DNA of 64,000 bases from Demequina sp. NBRC 110052 (lineage in GTDB: Bacteria; Actinomycetota; Actinomycetes; Actinomycetales; Demequinaceae). The notes beneath the pieces are model-generated. The model made no database searches. It was not told where the DNA came from and saw only the letters and a program-made list of their open reading frames with translations. Numbering within the stretch: the stretch's first letter is position 1; each line of letters opens with the position of its first letter. Below, one piece after another: positions 41,602 to 54,363 of the stretch. A program made the translations under genes and the position numbers. The stretch covers positions 62,001-126,000 of the forward strand of contig NZ_BBRI01000002.1 of NCBI RefSeq assembly GCF_002090075.1, given 5' to 3'.

Positions 41602-44448
41602 GTGAACGACAGGATCCTGGTGCGCGGTGCGCGCGAGCACAACCTCAAGGGCGTCGACCTCGACCTTCCCCGCGACTCGCTGATCGTGTTCTCGGGACTG
41701 TCGGGGTCAGGCAAGTCCTCCCTCGCCTTCGACACGATCTTCGCGGAGGGCCAGCGACGGTACGTCGAGTCGCTCAGCGCGTATGCGCGCCAGTTCCTGG
41801 GGCAGATGGACAAGCCCGACGTGGACTTCATCGAGGGCCTGTCGCCTGCCGTGTCGATCGACCAGAAGTCGACGAACCGCAATCCGCGCTCCACGGTCGG
41901 CACGATCACGGAGGTCTACGACTATCTGCGACTGCTGTACGCGCGAGTCGGCGTACCGCACTGCCCGGTGTGCGGAGAGGAGATCCGCTCGCAGACTCCG
42001 CAGCAGATCGTCGATTCCGTGCTGACCCTGCCAGAGGGAACCCGCTACCAGGTGCTCGCGCCCGTGGTGCGCGGGCGCAAGGGCGAGTATCAGGATCTCT
42101 TCGAGGAGCTGCAGCAGCAAGGCTTCGCTCGCGCGCGCGTCGACGGCGAGACGGTGCAGCTCACGGATGTCCCGCAGCTGGAGAAGAAGCTCAAGCACGA
42201 CATCGAGGTCGTGGTCGACCGCCTCGTGGCGCGCGACGGTGTGCGCCAGCGCCTCACGGACTCGGTGGAGACCGCGCTGCGTCTCGCGGACGGCCTCGTG
42301 GTGATCGACCCCGTCGACGGCGACGTGGAGGCGCGACGCTACTCGGAGAAGCGGGCGTGCCCGAACGACCACGTGCTGACGCTCGAGGAGATGGAGCCTC
42401 GCACGTTCTCCTTCAACGCGCCCTACGGTGCGTGCCCTGCGTGCACGGGCATCGGCGTGAAGCTCGAGGTCGACCCCGAGCTCGTGGTGCCGGATCCTGG
42501 GCTCTCGTTGAACGAGGGCGCGGTCGCGCCGTGGTCGCAGACGTCGTCGGAGTACTTCGGGCGCACGCTCGCCGCGCTCGCCGACGATCTCGGGTTCTCC
42601 ATGGACGAGCCGTGGGAGCGTCTGCCTGCCGACGCCCGCAAGGCGATCCTCACCGGCAAGGACTACCAGGTCCACGTGAAGTTCCGGAACCGCTATGGGC
42701 GCGAGCGCCAGTACACGACGGGCTTCGAGGGTGTGATCACGTGGATCGAGCGCCTCCACTCGCAGACCGAGTCGGACTGGTCCCGCGAGAAGTACGAGTC
42801 GTACATGCGCGAGGTGCCGTGCCCGACGTGCAAGGGCGCACGGCTCAAGCCAGAGGTGCTCGCCGTGACCGTGGGCGGACTGTCCATCGCGGAGCTGTGC
42901 GAGCTGTCGATCGGTGCCGCGCGCGATTTCCTCACGCGCGCCGAGATGGACGAGCGGGGGCGCCAGATCGCGGTGCAGGTGCTCAAGGAGATCGACGCCC
43001 GGCTGGGATTCCTGCTGGATGTGGGCCTTGACTACCTGACCCTGGCGCGTGCCGCGGGCACCCTGTCGGGCGGGGAGGCGCAGCGCATCCGTCTCGCGAC
43101 GCAGATCGGCTCGGGGCTCGTGGGAGTGCTGTACGTGCTCGACGAGCCGAGCATCGGGCTTCACCAGCGCGACAACCGCCGGCTGATCGACACGCTGACG
43201 CGTTTGCGCGACCTCGGCAACACGCTCATCGTCGTCGAGCACGACGAGGACACGATCCGCACCGCAGACTGGGTCGTCGACATCGGTCCCGGCGCGGGAG
43301 AGCACGGCGGCGAGGTCGTGCACTCGGGCAGCTACGCGGACCTGCTCACAAACGAGCGGTCGATGACGGGCGCGTACGTCTCGGGCCGACGCACCATCGC
43401 GATGCCCGACGCGCGTCGCACCCCGGATGACGAGCGCACCCTGACCGTCGTGGGCGCGCGGGAGAACAATCTCCAGGGGATCGACGTGGCGTTCCCGCTG
43501 GGCGTGCTCACGGCCGTCACCGGCGTCTCGGGCTCCGGCAAGTCGACCCTGGTCAACTCGATCCTGTACACGAGTCTCGCCAACACCCTCAACGGCGCCA
43601 GGCAGGTGGCGGGGCGCCACCTGCGCATCACGGGCACCGACCACCTCGACAAGATCGTGCACGTGGATCAGGGGCCGATCGGGCGCACGCCGCGCTCGAA
43701 CCCGGCGACCTACACGGGTGTGTGGGACAAGGTCCGCAAGCTGTTCGCCGACACTCAGGAGGCGAAGGTTCGCGGCTATGGTCCCGGTCGGTTCTCGTTC
43801 AACGTCAAGGGCGGTCGATGCGAGGCGTGCTCGGGCGACGGCACGCTGAAGATCGAGATGAACTTCCTGCCCGATGTGTACGTGCCGTGCGAGGTGTGCA
43901 AGGGCGCGCGGTACAACCGCGAGACGCTGGAGGTGCATTTCAAGGGCAAGACCGTGGCCGATGTGCTCGACATGCCGATCGAGCAGGCGGCCGACTTCTT
44001 CGAGGCGATCCCGGCGATCTCACGCCACCTGCGGACGCTCGTCGACGTGGGGCTCGGCTATGTCCGTCTCGGCCAGCCGGCGCCCACGCTCTCGGGCGGC
44101 GAGGCGCAGCGCGTCAAGCTCGCATCCGAGCTGCAGCGCCGTTCCACGGGGCGCACGATCTACGTGCTCGACGAGCCCACGACGGGGCTTCACTTCGAGG
44201 ATGTCCGCAAGCTGCTCGGCGTGCTTCAGGGCCTCGTCGACAAGGGCAACAGCGTGATCGTCATCGAGCACAACCTGGACGTCATCAAGTCGGCGGACTG
44301 GATCATCGACATGGGGCCCGAGGGCGGATCCGGCGGCGGTCTCGTGGTCGCGGAGGGCACGCCCGAGCACGTCGCGGGCGTCGCCGAGAGCCACACGGGC
44401 CGCTTCCTCGCCGAGATCATCGACGGGCGCGGCGGCGCGCGCGCGTAG
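41602..44448 (+). CDS. uvrA: Excinuclease ABC subunit UvrA
   Basis: A protein of 948 aa, the dimeric damage sensor of nucleotide excision repair that delivers UvrB. It has two ABC ATPase modules: Walker [10 protein letters not shown] (near residue 31) and GVSGSGKST (near 642), with signatures LSGGEAQRI and LSGGEAQRV. The zinc module in the second half is complete (CEACSGDG ... [10 protein letters not shown]). In the first zinc module the leading pair reads CPNDH rather than CxxC, followed by CPACTG; this form is common in actinobacteria. The GTG start has a LexA box and a -10 hexamer upstream. The stop TAG overlaps the likely uvrC promoter. Confidence 0.97.
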   Translation: MNDRILVRGAREHNLKGVDLDLPRDSLIVFSGLSGSGKSSLAFDTIFAEGQRRYVESLSAYARQFLGQMDKPDVDFIEGLSPAVSIDQKSTNRNPRSTVGTITEVYDYLRLLYARVGVPHCPVCGEEIRSQTPQQIVDSVLTLPEGTRYQVLAPVVRGRKGEYQDLFEELQQQGFARARVDGETVQLTDVPQLEKKLKHDIEVVVDRLVARDGVRQRLTDSVETALRLADGLVVIDPVDGDVEARRYSEKRACPNDHVLTLEEMEPRTFSFNAPYGACPACTGIGVKLEVDPELVVPDPGLSLNEGAVAPWSQTSSEYFGRTLAALADDLGFSMDEPWERLPADARKAILTGKDYQVHVKFRNRYGRERQYTTGFEGVITWIERLHSQTESDWSREKYESYMREVPCPTCKGARLKPEVLAVTVGGLSIAELCELSIGAARDFLTRAEMDERGRQIAVQVLKEIDARLGFLLDVGLDYLTLARAAGTLSGGEAQRIRLATQIGSGLVGVLYVLDEPSIGLHQRDNRRLIDTLTRLRDLGNTLIVVEHDEDTIRTADWVVDIGPGAGEHGGEVVHSGSYADLLTNERSMTGAYVSGRRTIAMPDARRTPDDERTLTVVGARENNLQGIDVAFPLGVLTAVTGVSGSGKSTLVNSILYTSLANTLNGARQVAGRHLRITGTDHLDKIVHVDQGPIGRTPRSNPATYTGVWDKVRKLFADTQEAKVRGYGPGRFSFNVKGGRCEACSGDGTLKIEMNFLPDVYVPCEVCKGARYNRETLEVHFKGKTVADVLDMPIEQAADFFEAIPAISRHLRTLVDVGLGYVRLGQPAPTLSGGEAQRVKLASELQRRSTGRTIYVLDEPTTGLHFEDVRKLLGVLQGLVDKGNSVIVIEHNLDVIKSADWIIDMGPEGGSGGGLVVAEGTPEHVAGVAESHTGRFLAEIIDGRGGARA

Positions 44449-44451
44449 GGT
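44446..44451 (+). promoter_or_regulatory. Candidate -10 element for leaderless uvrC
   Basis: TAGGGT begins with the uvrA stop codon and ends six bases before the uvrC GTG at 44458. uvrC may therefore have its own start in addition to read-through from uvrA. Confidence 0.38.
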
Positions 44452-44457
44452 GTCGGC

Positions 44458-46334
<1,877 letters not shown>

Positions 46335-46338
<4 letters not shown>

Positions 46339-47246
46339 CGGACGATCCTTCCCCGGAGACCTACCCGTCGGGCCTTCCCCGGCCCGCACTCGCCGACCTC
46401 GACGCTGAGGTGCTGATCGTGACCGGCATGTCCGGGGCCGGCCGCACCAGGGCGGCTGCCGTCCTCGCGGACCTCGGCTGGTACGTGGTCGACAACCTCC
46501 CGCCGCAGATGCTCGGATCGCTCGTCGCGATGGTGACGACGCAGGAGGCGGGACGGCTCGCGGCTGTGGTCGATGTGCGGGGCGGCGCGTTCTTCGCCGA
46601 CCTCGACGCGGTCGTGGACGACCTTGCCGCGCGCGGCGTGACCGTGCGAGTCATCTTCCTGGACGCGTCCGACGAGACCCTCGTCGCGCGATTCGAGGAG
46701 GCGCGGCGTCCCCACCCGCTGCAGCAGGACGGCACCATCCTGGAGGGCATCGCGAGGGAACGCGCGGCCGTGTCTGCGGCGCGCGACCGCGCGCACCATG
46801 TGATCGACACGTCCGAGCTGAGCGTGCACGACCTGCGCGATGTGATCACGGAGCAGGTGGCCCAGGAGGTCCCGTCGCTGCACGTGAACGTCGTGTCCTT
46901 CGGGTTCAAGAATGGCGCGCCGCGCGACGCCGACTACCTCGCTGACGTCCGCTTCCTCGACAACCCCCATTGGATCCCGGCGTTGCGACCGCTCACGGGA
47001 CTCGACGAGGCGGTGCGCGACCATGTGCTCGGGTCCGAGGGCGCCACGGAGTTCCTCGAGAGCTACGCGGCGGCCCTCGTCGTCGCGCTGCGCGGATACC
47101 GCGCGCATGACAAGCACTCGGTGACGATCGGCGTGGGATGTACCGGCGGCAAGCATCGTTCGGTCGCCATGGCCGAGCGACTGGGAGCGATGCTCGCCCA
47201 GACCGGCCTCGAGGTGCGCATCACGCATCGGGACGCACCGCGATGA
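46335..47246 (+). CDS. rapZ: RNase adapter/nucleotide-binding protein RapZ
   Basis: A protein of 303 aa. The N-terminal P-loop module reads [12 protein letters not shown], where the usual Lys before Ser/Thr is Arg, then VDNLPPQML. The C-terminal domain has [29 protein letters not shown] and the [14 protein letters not shown] motif. In E. coli RapZ directs RNase E to the GlmZ sRNA; in actinobacteria the role is unclear. The conserved trio rapZ-glmR-whiA is seen here with start/stop overlaps on both sides, which indicates one operon with uvrC. Confidence 0.93.
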
Positions 47247-48196
47247 CCGGCACGCTGCCGCACGTGGTGGCGCTCGGAGGTGGGCACGGCCTCTATGCGA
47301 GCCTCACCGCGCTTCGCGACGTCTCGGAGACTCTGACGGCGGTGGTCACGGTCGGCGACGACGGCGGCTCCTCGGGTCGGCTGCGCGAGGAGATGAGCGT
47401 CGTCCCGCCGGGGGACCTGCGCATGGCGCTCAGCGCGCTGTGCGAGGACACGGCCTGGGGACTGACCTGGCGCGACGTGCTCCAGACCCGCTTCGACACC
47501 TCGGGCCCGCTCGACGGGCACGCGGTGGGGAACCTGCTGATTGCGGGCCTGTGGCAGCACACCGGAGACATTGTGGGGGGCCTCGACTGGGTGGCACGGC
47601 TGCTCCGCGCGAAGGGGCGCGTGCTGCCGCTGGCGCTCGACCCGCTCGAGGTCGTGGCGCAGGTCGAGCGCGACGGCGAGCTGTGCGAGGTGCGAGGTCA
47701 GGTCGCCGTCGCGACCGCCGTCGGGCGCGTGACGGCGCTTCGGATGGAGCCGGTCGCGCCGCGAGTCCCTCCCGCGACTCTCGCGGCCATCGCCGAGTCC
47801 GACATGATCGTGCTCGGTCCGGGCAGCTGGTACACGTCGGTGATGCCCCACTACCTCGTCGGCTCCGTGGCGGCGGCGCTCGATGCAGCATCGGCGCGCA
47901 CGGTGCTTGTACTCAACATCGCACACGAGGACGTCGAGACCGAGGGGACGGAGCGCATCGACGATATCCGCGCGCTGCGCGCGGCAGCCGGGGGGAGCGC
48001 CCCCGCCATCGTCGTCGTCGACAGCAGCCACGCCGCTGACGACGGGTTGCTCGACGAGATCCGCGACTGGGGAGCGCGACCGCTGGTCGCGTCGATGCTG
48101 GCCGATGGCACAGCCGACCGGCACGATCCGCGCGCACTTGCGGGAGCGCTGTCCGACGCCTGGGGAATGCTCGGCTCGGACATGGCACGGCGGTGA
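47243..48196 (+). CDS. GlmR/YvcK family protein (gluconeogenesis factor, UDP-sugar binding)
   Basis: A protein of 317 aa. Family motifs are [12 protein letters not shown] at the N-terminus (nucleotide-sugar site), [38 protein letters not shown] and [17 protein letters not shown]. In Bacillus the homologue binds UDP-GlcNAc and steers carbon into cell-wall precursors; in mycobacteria the homologue CuvA acts in cell-wall growth. I chose ATG 47243, which overlaps the rapZ stop, rather than the upstream in-frame start inside rapZ. It precedes whiA, the usual neighbour. Confidence 0.93.
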   Translation: MTGTLPHVVALGGGHGLYASLTALRDVSETLTAVVTVGDDGGSSGRLREEMSVVPPGDLRMALSALCEDTAWGLTWRDVLQTRFDTSGPLDGHAVGNLLIAGLWQHTGDIVGGLDWVARLLRAKGRVLPLALDPLEVVAQVERDGELCEVRGQVAVATAVGRVTALRMEPVAPRVPPATLAAIAESDMIVLGPGSWYTSVMPHYLVGSVAAALDAASARTVLVLNIAHEDVETEGTERIDDIRALRAAAGGSAPAIVVVDSSHAADDGLLDEIRDWGARPLVASMLADGTADRHDPRALAGALSDAWGMLGSDMARR

Positions 48197-48216
48197 CGCA
48201 TGGAAGGATGTACCCC

Positions 48217-49200
48217 ATGGCTCTGACGGCGAAGGTGAAGGACGAACTCGCGCGCGTGCAGGTGGACAAGGTCTCCGCGCGCAAGGCTGAGATCGCGACG
48301 ACGCTGAGGTTCGCGGGCGGTCTGCACATCGTGGCCGGCCGCATCGTGATCGAGGCGGAGCTCGACACGGCCGCGAGCGCGCGCCGCCTCCGCCAGCACA
48401 TCGCCGAGGTGCACAACCTCGGGTCGGAGATCATCGTCGTGTCGGGCGGAGCGCTGCGCAAGGGCAACCGTTACGTGGTGCGCGTCGTCAAGGAGGGAGA
48501 GAAGCTCGCACGCCAGACGGGGCTGCTCGACCACCGAGGGAGGCCCGTGCGCGGTCTGCCTCCGCAGGTGGTCGGCGGGTCCGTCGAGGACACCGTGGCG
48601 GCGTGGCGCGGGGCGTTCCTCGCCCACGGGTCCCTCACGGAGCCCGGGCGGTCGGCCGCGCTCGAGGTGACGGCCCCGGGTCCGGAGGCGGCGCTTGCGC
48701 TCGTCGGCGCTGCGCGACGGCTTGGGATCACCGCGAAGTCGCGCGAAGTGCGCGGCGTGGACCGGGTGGTCATCCGCGACGGGGATGCGATCGCGCAGAT
48801 GCTCGCGCGGCTGGGCGCGCACGACACGATGCTCGAGTGGGAGGAGAAGCGCACGCGCCGGGAGGTCCGCGGCACGGCGAACCGCCTCGCGAACTTCGAC
48901 GATGCGAACCTGCGCCGCTCGGCACAGGCGGCCGTCGCGGCCTCCGCCAGGGTGGCGCGCGCCTTCGACATCCTCGGCGACGACGTGCCGGACCACCTGG
49001 AGCAGGCGGGCCGGCTGCGACTCGAGCACCGCGACGCCTCGCTCGAGGAGCTCGGCAAGCTCGCCGACCCTCCGCTCACGAAGGACGCGGTCGCGGGGAG
49101 GATCCGCAGGCTGTTGGCTACCGCTGACAAGCGTGCGGAGGAGCTCGGGATTCCCGACACCGAGGCGGGCATCTCGCAGGAGCTCATCGACCTCGACTGA
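48217..49200 (+). CDS. whiA: DNA-binding protein WhiA
   Basis: A protein of 327 aa. The N-terminal half is a degenerate LAGLIDADG homing-endonuclease-like fold ([21 protein letters not shown]). The C-terminal part holds a helix-turn-helix ([33 protein letters not shown]). WhiA controls sporulation septation in Streptomyces and division or growth genes in other Gram-positives. I chose ATG 48217 with GGAAGGA seven bases upstream, which opens at the conserved [18 protein letters not shown] at 48193 overlapping the glmR stop would add eight residues. Confidence 0.95.
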   Translation: MALTAKVKDELARVQVDKVSARKAEIATTLRFAGGLHIVAGRIVIEAELDTAASARRLRQHIAEVHNLGSEIIVVSGGALRKGNRYVVRVVKEGEKLARQTGLLDHRGRPVRGLPPQVVGGSVEDTVAAWRGAFLAHGSLTEPGRSAALEVTAPGPEAALALVGAARRLGITAKSREVRGVDRVVIRDGDAIAQMLARLGAHDTMLEWEEKRTRREVRGTANRLANFDDANLRRSAQAAVAASARVARAFDILGDDVPDHLEQAGRLRLEHRDASLEELGKLADPPLTKDAVAGRIRRLLATADKRAEELGIPDTEAGISQELIDLD

Positions 49201-49303
49201 GGGCCGACCTCCCTGGTCCGTGACGGGACCTTCGTCGCGCGGTCGCGTGTGCGGCTTGAGTGTAGGGTGGGAACCAGTGACCCGCTCGTTGCGGCGTCAT
49301 CTA

Positions 49304-50380
<1,077 letters not shown>

Positions 50381-50406
50381 CGGCATCCGCCTCACGTGAC
50401 TCACGG

Positions 50407-50442
50407 CGACGCCCGCGTCCGCTCCGGCGTTCGCGGGCGTCG
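50407..50442 (+). terminator. GC-rich hairpin between gap and pgk
   Basis: An 11-bp stem (CGACGCCCGCG with its complement) around a 14-base loop, in the 102-base gap. It is followed by TCGCGTCTAGACC. It may act as a partial terminator or as a transcript-processing or stabilising element that sets gap above pgk; the sequence alone does not decide. Confidence 0.5.
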
Positions 50443-50482
50443 TCGCGTCTAGACCACCACACCCACGATTCCAAGGACTGAG

Positions 50483-51673
50483 ATGAAGACCATCGACTCC
50501 CTCGGCGACCTCACCGGCAAGAAGGTGCTGCTGCGCGCCGATCTGAACGTTCCGCTCGACGGCACCACGATCACTGACGACGGCCGCGTGCGCGCGTCCG
50601 TCCCTACCATCGAGAAGCTTCTCGGCGCTGGCGCCTCCGTCATCGTGATGGCGCACCTCGGCCGCCCCAAGGGCGAGCCGGACCCCGCGTTCTCCCTCGC
50701 GCCGGCCGCTGCGCGCCTCTCGGAGCTGCTCGGCAAGCCCGTGAACCTCGCCGAGGACCTCGTCGGCCCGTCGGCCGCCTCCGTCGTCGCCGCGCTCGAG
50801 CCGGGCCAGGTGGCCATGCTCGAGAACGTGCGTTTCGATGCGCGCGAGACGTCGAAGGTCGACGAGGAGCGCCAGTCCCTCGCGGCTGAACTCGCCGCGT
50901 TCGCGGACGTGTTCGTCTCGGACGGCTTCGGCGTGGTGCACCGCAAGCAGGCGTCGGTCTATGACGTCGCACAGATCCTGCCCGCTGCTGCAGGTCTGCT
51001 CGTGCAGAAGGAGGTCGAGTCGCTCAGCAAGGCCGTGACCGACCCGGCTCGTCCGTACGCGGTCGTGCTCGGAGGCTCGAAGGTCTCCGACAAGCTCGGC
51101 GTCATCGCCAACCTGCTCACCAAGGCAGATCGCCTGCTCATCGGTGGCGGCATGGTGTTCACGTTCCTCGCCGCGAAGGGCTACGGCGTTGGAAAGTCCC
51201 TGCTCGAGGAGGACCAGCTCGACACGGTGAAGGGCTACCTCGCGACTGCGGAGGCCAACGGCGTCGAGATCGTGCTGCCGACGGACATCGTGGCGGCCGA
51301 GGCGTTCGCAGCGGACGCGGCGTACGAGGTCGTCGCGGCCGACGCGATCCCGGCCGAGAGCATGGGTCTCGACATCGGCCCCGAGTCTGGCGCGCTCTTC
51401 GCGTCCAAGCTCGCGGACGCCAAGACGATTGTGTGGAACGGCCCGATGGGCGTGTTCGAGTTCGAGGCGTTCGCCGGTGGCACCAAGTCCGTCGCGCAGG
51501 CCATGATCGACTCCGAGGGCTTCTCCGTGGTCGGTGGCGGCGACTCCGCCGCGGCTGTGCGTCGCCTCGGCTTCGACGAGGCCGGCTTCGGCCACATCTC
51601 GACGGGCGGCGGCGCGTCGCTCGAGCTGCTCGAGGGCAAGGTGCTCCCGGGCCTGGACGTCCTGGAGGGCTGA
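50483..51673 (+). CDS. pgk: Phosphoglycerate kinase
   Basis: A protein of 396 aa, which makes ATP from 1,3-bisphosphoglycerate. Landmarks are [13 protein letters not shown] (substrate Arg and Asp), [51 protein letters not shown] and the terminal [24 protein letters not shown] hinge and nucleotide motifs. ATG 50483 is preceded by AAGGAC. It ends three bases before tpiA, so the two are surely co-transcribed. Confidence 0.97.
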   Translation: MKTIDSLGDLTGKKVLLRADLNVPLDGTTITDDGRVRASVPTIEKLLGAGASVIVMAHLGRPKGEPDPAFSLAPAAARLSELLGKPVNLAEDLVGPSAASVVAALEPGQVAMLENVRFDARETSKVDEERQSLAAELAAFADVFVSDGFGVVHRKQASVYDVAQILPAAAGLLVQKEVESLSKAVTDPARPYAVVLGGSKVSDKLGVIANLLTKADRLLIGGGMVFTFLAAKGYGVGKSLLEEDQLDTVKGYLATAEANGVEIVLPTDIVAAEAFAADAAYEVVAADAIPAESMGLDIGPESGALFASKLADAKTIVWNGPMGVFEFEAFAGGTKSVAQAMIDSEGFSVVGGGDSAAAVRRLGFDEAGFGHISTGGGASLELLEGKVLPGLDVLEG

Positions 51674-51676
51674 CAC

Positions 51677-52468
51677 ATGGCACGTACCCCGCTCATCGCT
51701 GGCAACTGGAAGCTCAACCTGGACCACCTCGAGGGCACTCACACCGTGCAGAAGCTCGCATGGCTCCTGCGCGACGCGAAGCATGACTTCGAGTCCGTCG
51801 AGGTCGCGGTCCTGCCGTCCTTCACGTCGCTGCGCTCGGTGCAGACGCTCGTGGACGCGGACAAGCTCGACATCAAGTACGGCGCGCAGGACATCTCGCA
51901 GCACGCCTCAGGCGCGTACACGGGTGAGGTCGCGGGCTCGCAGCTCGCGAAGCTGGGCGTCTCGTACGTCGCGGTCGGCCACTCGGAGCGCCGTCAGTAC
52001 CACGGCGAGACGGACGAGATCGTGGCGGCCAAGACCAAGGCTGCGTTCGCGCACGGCATCGTGCCGATCGTGTGCGTGGGCGAGGGCCTCGACATCCGCA
52101 AGGAGGGCACGCACGTCGAGTACACGCTCGCGCAGGTGGACGGCGCGCTGGCCGACCTTCCCGCGGAGCAGGCGAAGGACGTCGTCATCGCGTACGAGCC
52201 CGTGTGGGCAATCGGCACCGGCGAGGTCGCGACGCCGGCCGATGCGCAGGAGGTCTGCGCCGCCATTCGCGGTCGGCTCGCGGAGCTGTACGACGCGGAG
52301 ATCGCTGACGGCGTGCGCGTCCTGTACGGCGGTTCGGTCAAGTCCTCGTCGATCGCTCAGCTCATGGCGGAGGCCGACGTGGACGGAGGCCTGGTCGGCG
52401 GCGCGAGCCTCGACCCCGAGGAGTTCGCGAAGATCGCGCGCTTCAAGGAGCACCAGGTCGGCATCTGA
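51677..52468 (+). CDS. tpiA: Triosephosphate isomerase
   Basis: A TIM-barrel protein of 263 aa that interconverts dihydroxyacetone phosphate and glyceraldehyde 3-phosphate. The catalytic residues are all visible: Lys12 in GNWKLN, His102 in VGHSERRQY and Glu174 in [11 protein letters not shown]. The phosphate-binding YGGSVKSS and [11 protein letters not shown] segments close the barrel. It directly follows pgk. Dihydroxyacetone phosphate is also the substrate of mgsA in this window. A long hairpin follows. Confidence 0.97.
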   Translation: MARTPLIAGNWKLNLDHLEGTHTVQKLAWLLRDAKHDFESVEVAVLPSFTSLRSVQTLVDADKLDIKYGAQDISQHASGAYTGEVAGSQLAKLGVSYVAVGHSERRQYHGETDEIVAAKTKAAFAHGIVPIVCVGEGLDIRKEGTHVEYTLAQVDGALADLPAEQAKDVVIAYEPVWAIGTGEVATPADAQEVCAAIRGRLAELYDAEIADGVRVLYGGSVKSSSIAQLMAEADVDGGLVGGASLDPEEFAKIARFKEHQVGI

Positions 52469-52472
52469 CGTT

Positions 52473-52511
52473 GACGGCGTGGTCCGGGACCTGGTCCCGG
52501 GCCACGCCGTC
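52473..52511 (+). terminator. Terminator after tpiA
   Basis: An 18-bp stem with one T-G wobble and a three-base loop; the left arm is GACGGCGTGGTCCGGGAC. It begins five bases after the tpiA stop and ends the gap-pgk-tpiA unit. Confidence 0.88.
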
Positions 52512-52558
52512 CTCGCGTAAGATGGTCCAGACCGCTGTCGAAGATGCTTGGGAGAAGC

Positions 52559-52807
52559 GTGGACATCCTTGAGACCACCCTGTGGGTGCTGCTCGTCGTG
52601 CTCAGCGTGGTGATCATCGGACTCGTGCTGACGCACCGCGGACGTGGCGGCGGCATCACCGACATGTTCGGCGGAGGACTCGCGTCCGGGATCCAGTCGT
52701 CGTCGGTGGGTGAGCGCAACCTGACGCGCATCACCTGGGGCGCAGCGATCCTGTGGGTGCTCGTGATCGTGCTGCTGGGCCTGATCCAGCGGTTCGCGTC
52801 GCTGTAG
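52559..52807 (+). CDS. secG: Protein translocase subunit SecG
   Basis: A protein of 82 aa with two membrane helices (about residues 3-23 and 58-77). The conserved SecG loop between them reads HRGRGGGITDMFGGG. It is a non-essential stabiliser of the SecYE channel. I chose GTG 52559, four bases after GGAG, because it gives the standard N-terminus. The ATG at 52544 would add five residues and place the ribosome-binding site inside the gene. TAAGAT at 52518-52523 may be its -10. Linkage of secG to tpiA is common in actinobacteria. Confidence 0.93.
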   Translation: MDILETTLWVLLVVLSVVIIGLVLTHRGRGGGITDMFGGGLASGIQSSSVGERNLTRITWGAAILWVLVIVLLGLIQRFASL

Positions 52808-52835
52808 ACGGCTGCGACAGGACTGAGGGGTAGAC

Positions 52836-53213
52836 ATGGCTGGAGGAAACGCCATCCGCGGCTCTCGCGTGGGAGCCGGACCGATGGGTGAGGCCGAGCG
52901 CGGCGAGTCCGCGCCCAGGCGCACCGTCGACTACTACTGCGCGAAGGGTCACGTCACGAGCCCTAGCTTCGCTCTCGGCGAGGACTTCGAGGACCCGGAG
53001 ATCCCGCTCGAGTGGGACTGCCCGCGATGCGGCCTCCCCGCGGGTCTCGACTCGGAGAACCCGCCTGAGCCGCTGCGGAACGAGCCCTACAAGACGCACC
53101 TCGCCTATGTGAAGGAGCGCCGTTCGGAAGAGGAGGGCAAGGCCCTTCTCGACGAGGCGCTGAGCGAGCTCCGCGCGCGTCGCGGCGACGCTCCCGTCGC
53201 CGTCGCAGACTGA
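52836..53213 (+). CDS. rbpA: RNA polymerase-binding protein RbpA
   Basis: A protein of 125 aa, an actinobacterial transcription factor that binds RNA polymerase and the principal sigma factor and stabilises the open promoter complex. A basic N-terminal tail (IRGSRVGAGP) leads into the zinc-binding core: YYCAKGHV gives Cys and His, and WDCPRCG gives two further Cys. A C-terminal helical, sigma-interacting part follows (KTHLAYVKERRSEEEGKALLDEAL). The length is typical. The ATG at 52836 is preceded by GAGGGG. It is relevant to the many extended-spacing and leaderless promoters seen here. Confidence 0.94.
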   Translation: MAGGNAIRGSRVGAGPMGEAERGESAPRRTVDYYCAKGHVTSPSFALGEDFEDPEIPLEWDCPRCGLPAGLDSENPPEPLRNEPYKTHLAYVKERRSEEEGKALLDEALSELRARRGDAPVAVAD

Positions 53214-53289
53214 GACCTCGGTCGGGAAGCGCTCGGGGTGCGCGCGTGTTGACGCGTGCGACCCCTGTACCCACCGTTGAGGAGTCACG

Positions 53290-53565
53290 ATCGAGTACTG
53301 CGTTCCCTGCGGGTATCTGCCGCGCGCGACGGAGGCTCAGACTCGGCTCCTGGAGGAGTTCGGCAACGCGCTCGACGGCGTCACCCTGAAGACCGGACGC
53401 AAGGGCGTCTTCACGTTCACCGCGGACGGTGAGCAGATCTACTCGAAGCCGAACGAGTTCGATATCGATGCGATCGTCGCGAGCGTGCGGGAGCGGCTCG
53501 GAGAGCCGGAGACCGTCGGAGTCAGCGCCGAGGGCCGGGACCTGCTCATGGGCAAGAAGCATTAG
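53290..53565 (+). CDS. Rdx/SelW-type thioredoxin-like protein with non-canonical start
   Basis: An open frame running from just after a stop at 53278-53280 to TAG at 53563-53565 (about 91 codons). It begins IEYCVPCGYLPRA and has a CxxC redox motif (Cys4, Cys7). The middle strand GRKGVFTFTADGEQIYSK and the helical C-terminus fit the SelT/SelW/SelH (Rdx) family of small thioredoxin-fold proteins. No ATG, GTG or TTG lies between the upstream stop and the CxxC motif. GAGGAG (53279-53284) sits five bases before an ATC codon and two bases before an ACG codon, so initiation at ATC 53290 or ACG 53287 is the best reading. Coding signal and a strong terminator support a real gene. A base error changing ATG to ACG is the main alternative. 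Confidence 0.75.
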   Translation: MEYCVPCGYLPRATEAQTRLLEEFGNALDGVTLKTGRKGVFTFTADGEQIYSKPNEFDIDAIVASVRERLGEPETVGVSAEGRDLLMGKKH

Positions 53566-53581
53566 GCGCAGCGGCGCCACG

Positions 53582-53628
53582 GACGACGAGGGGGATCCCG
53601 CCACGCTGGCGGGATCCCCCTCGTCGTC
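53582..53628. terminator. Bidirectional terminator between the Rdx gene and pgl
   Basis: A 22-bp perfect stem with a three-base loop (CGC), the longest hairpin in the window, followed by TT on the plus strand. It lies between convergent genes, 16 bases after the Rdx stop and 24 bases from the pgl stop. Confidence 0.93.
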
Positions 53629-53652
53629 TTCCGGTCTGCGGCGGCGAAACGC

Positions 53653-54363
53653 CTAGACGAGCGTCGAGGCCGCCGCGTCGATGAGCCACAGCGTCTCTTC
53701 GCCATGGGCGGCCGCGCCAGGGAGCTCGCGGTCGCCGTGGAGGCAGCGAGCGACCGAGTCGGCCTTCTCGGCACCCGCGGCGACCACCCACACACGGGAC
53801 GCACGCTGGATGGTGCCGAGCCCCAGCGAGACGCGCGTAGGGGGCGGCTTGGGGGAGTCGTGGACGGCGACCACGTCGGCGCCGGGCTGGGTGTAGCCGT
53901 CGTGCCCGGGGAAGAGGGACGCGACGTGCCCGTCAGGACCGAGCCCCAGCATGAGCACATCCCACTTCGGGGAACCGGCTGCCTCGATCTCGGCGAGGTA
54001 GGCCGACGCGGCCTCGTCTGCCGTGACGTAGACGTCCGATGCGCCCATACGGTGGATGTTCTCCTCGGGGATGGGCAGGTGGGTGAGCATTGCCTGCTGT
54101 GCCTGGCCCTCGTTGCGGTCGGAGTGGCCGCTGGGGACGAACCGTTCGTCGCCCCACCACACGTGCACGCTCGTCCAGTCGATCGAGTCGGCCAGTGGCG
54201 ACGAGGCGACGGCCGCGAGCGTGCGCGTGCCCACAGTGCCGCCCGTCAGCACGACGTGTGCGACGTGCTTGGTCGTGAGCACGTCCTGGACCGTGACCAG
54301 CAGGCGAGCGGCGGCGGACTGCGCGACGGCCTCGGCGTCAGGGAGGACCACGACGCGCGTCAT
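53653..54363 (-). CDS. pgl: 6-phosphogluconolactonase
   Basis: A protein of 236 aa of the DevB/NagB-like sugar-phosphate fold. It hydrolyses 6-phosphogluconolactone, the second step of the oxidative pentose phosphate pathway. Motifs are VVLTGGTVGTRTLAA (phosphate loop), VHVWWGDERFVPSGHSDRNEGQA and LMLGLGPDGHVASLFPGH. I chose ATG 54363, which overlaps the opcA stop (ATGA). It is the last gene of tkt-pgi-zwf-opcA-pgl. Confidence 0.94.
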   Translation of the reverse strand: MTRVVVLPDAEAVAQSAAARLLVTVQDVLTTKHVAHVVLTGGTVGTRTLAAVASSPLADSIDWTSVHVWWGDERFVPSGHSDRNEGQAQQAMLTHLPIPEENIHRMGASDVYVTADEAASAYLAEIEAAGSPKWDVLMLGLGPDGHVASLFPGHDGYTQPGADVVAVHDSPKPPPTRVSLGLGTIQRASRVWVVAAGAEKADSVARCLHGDRELPGAAAHGEETLWLIDAAASTLV

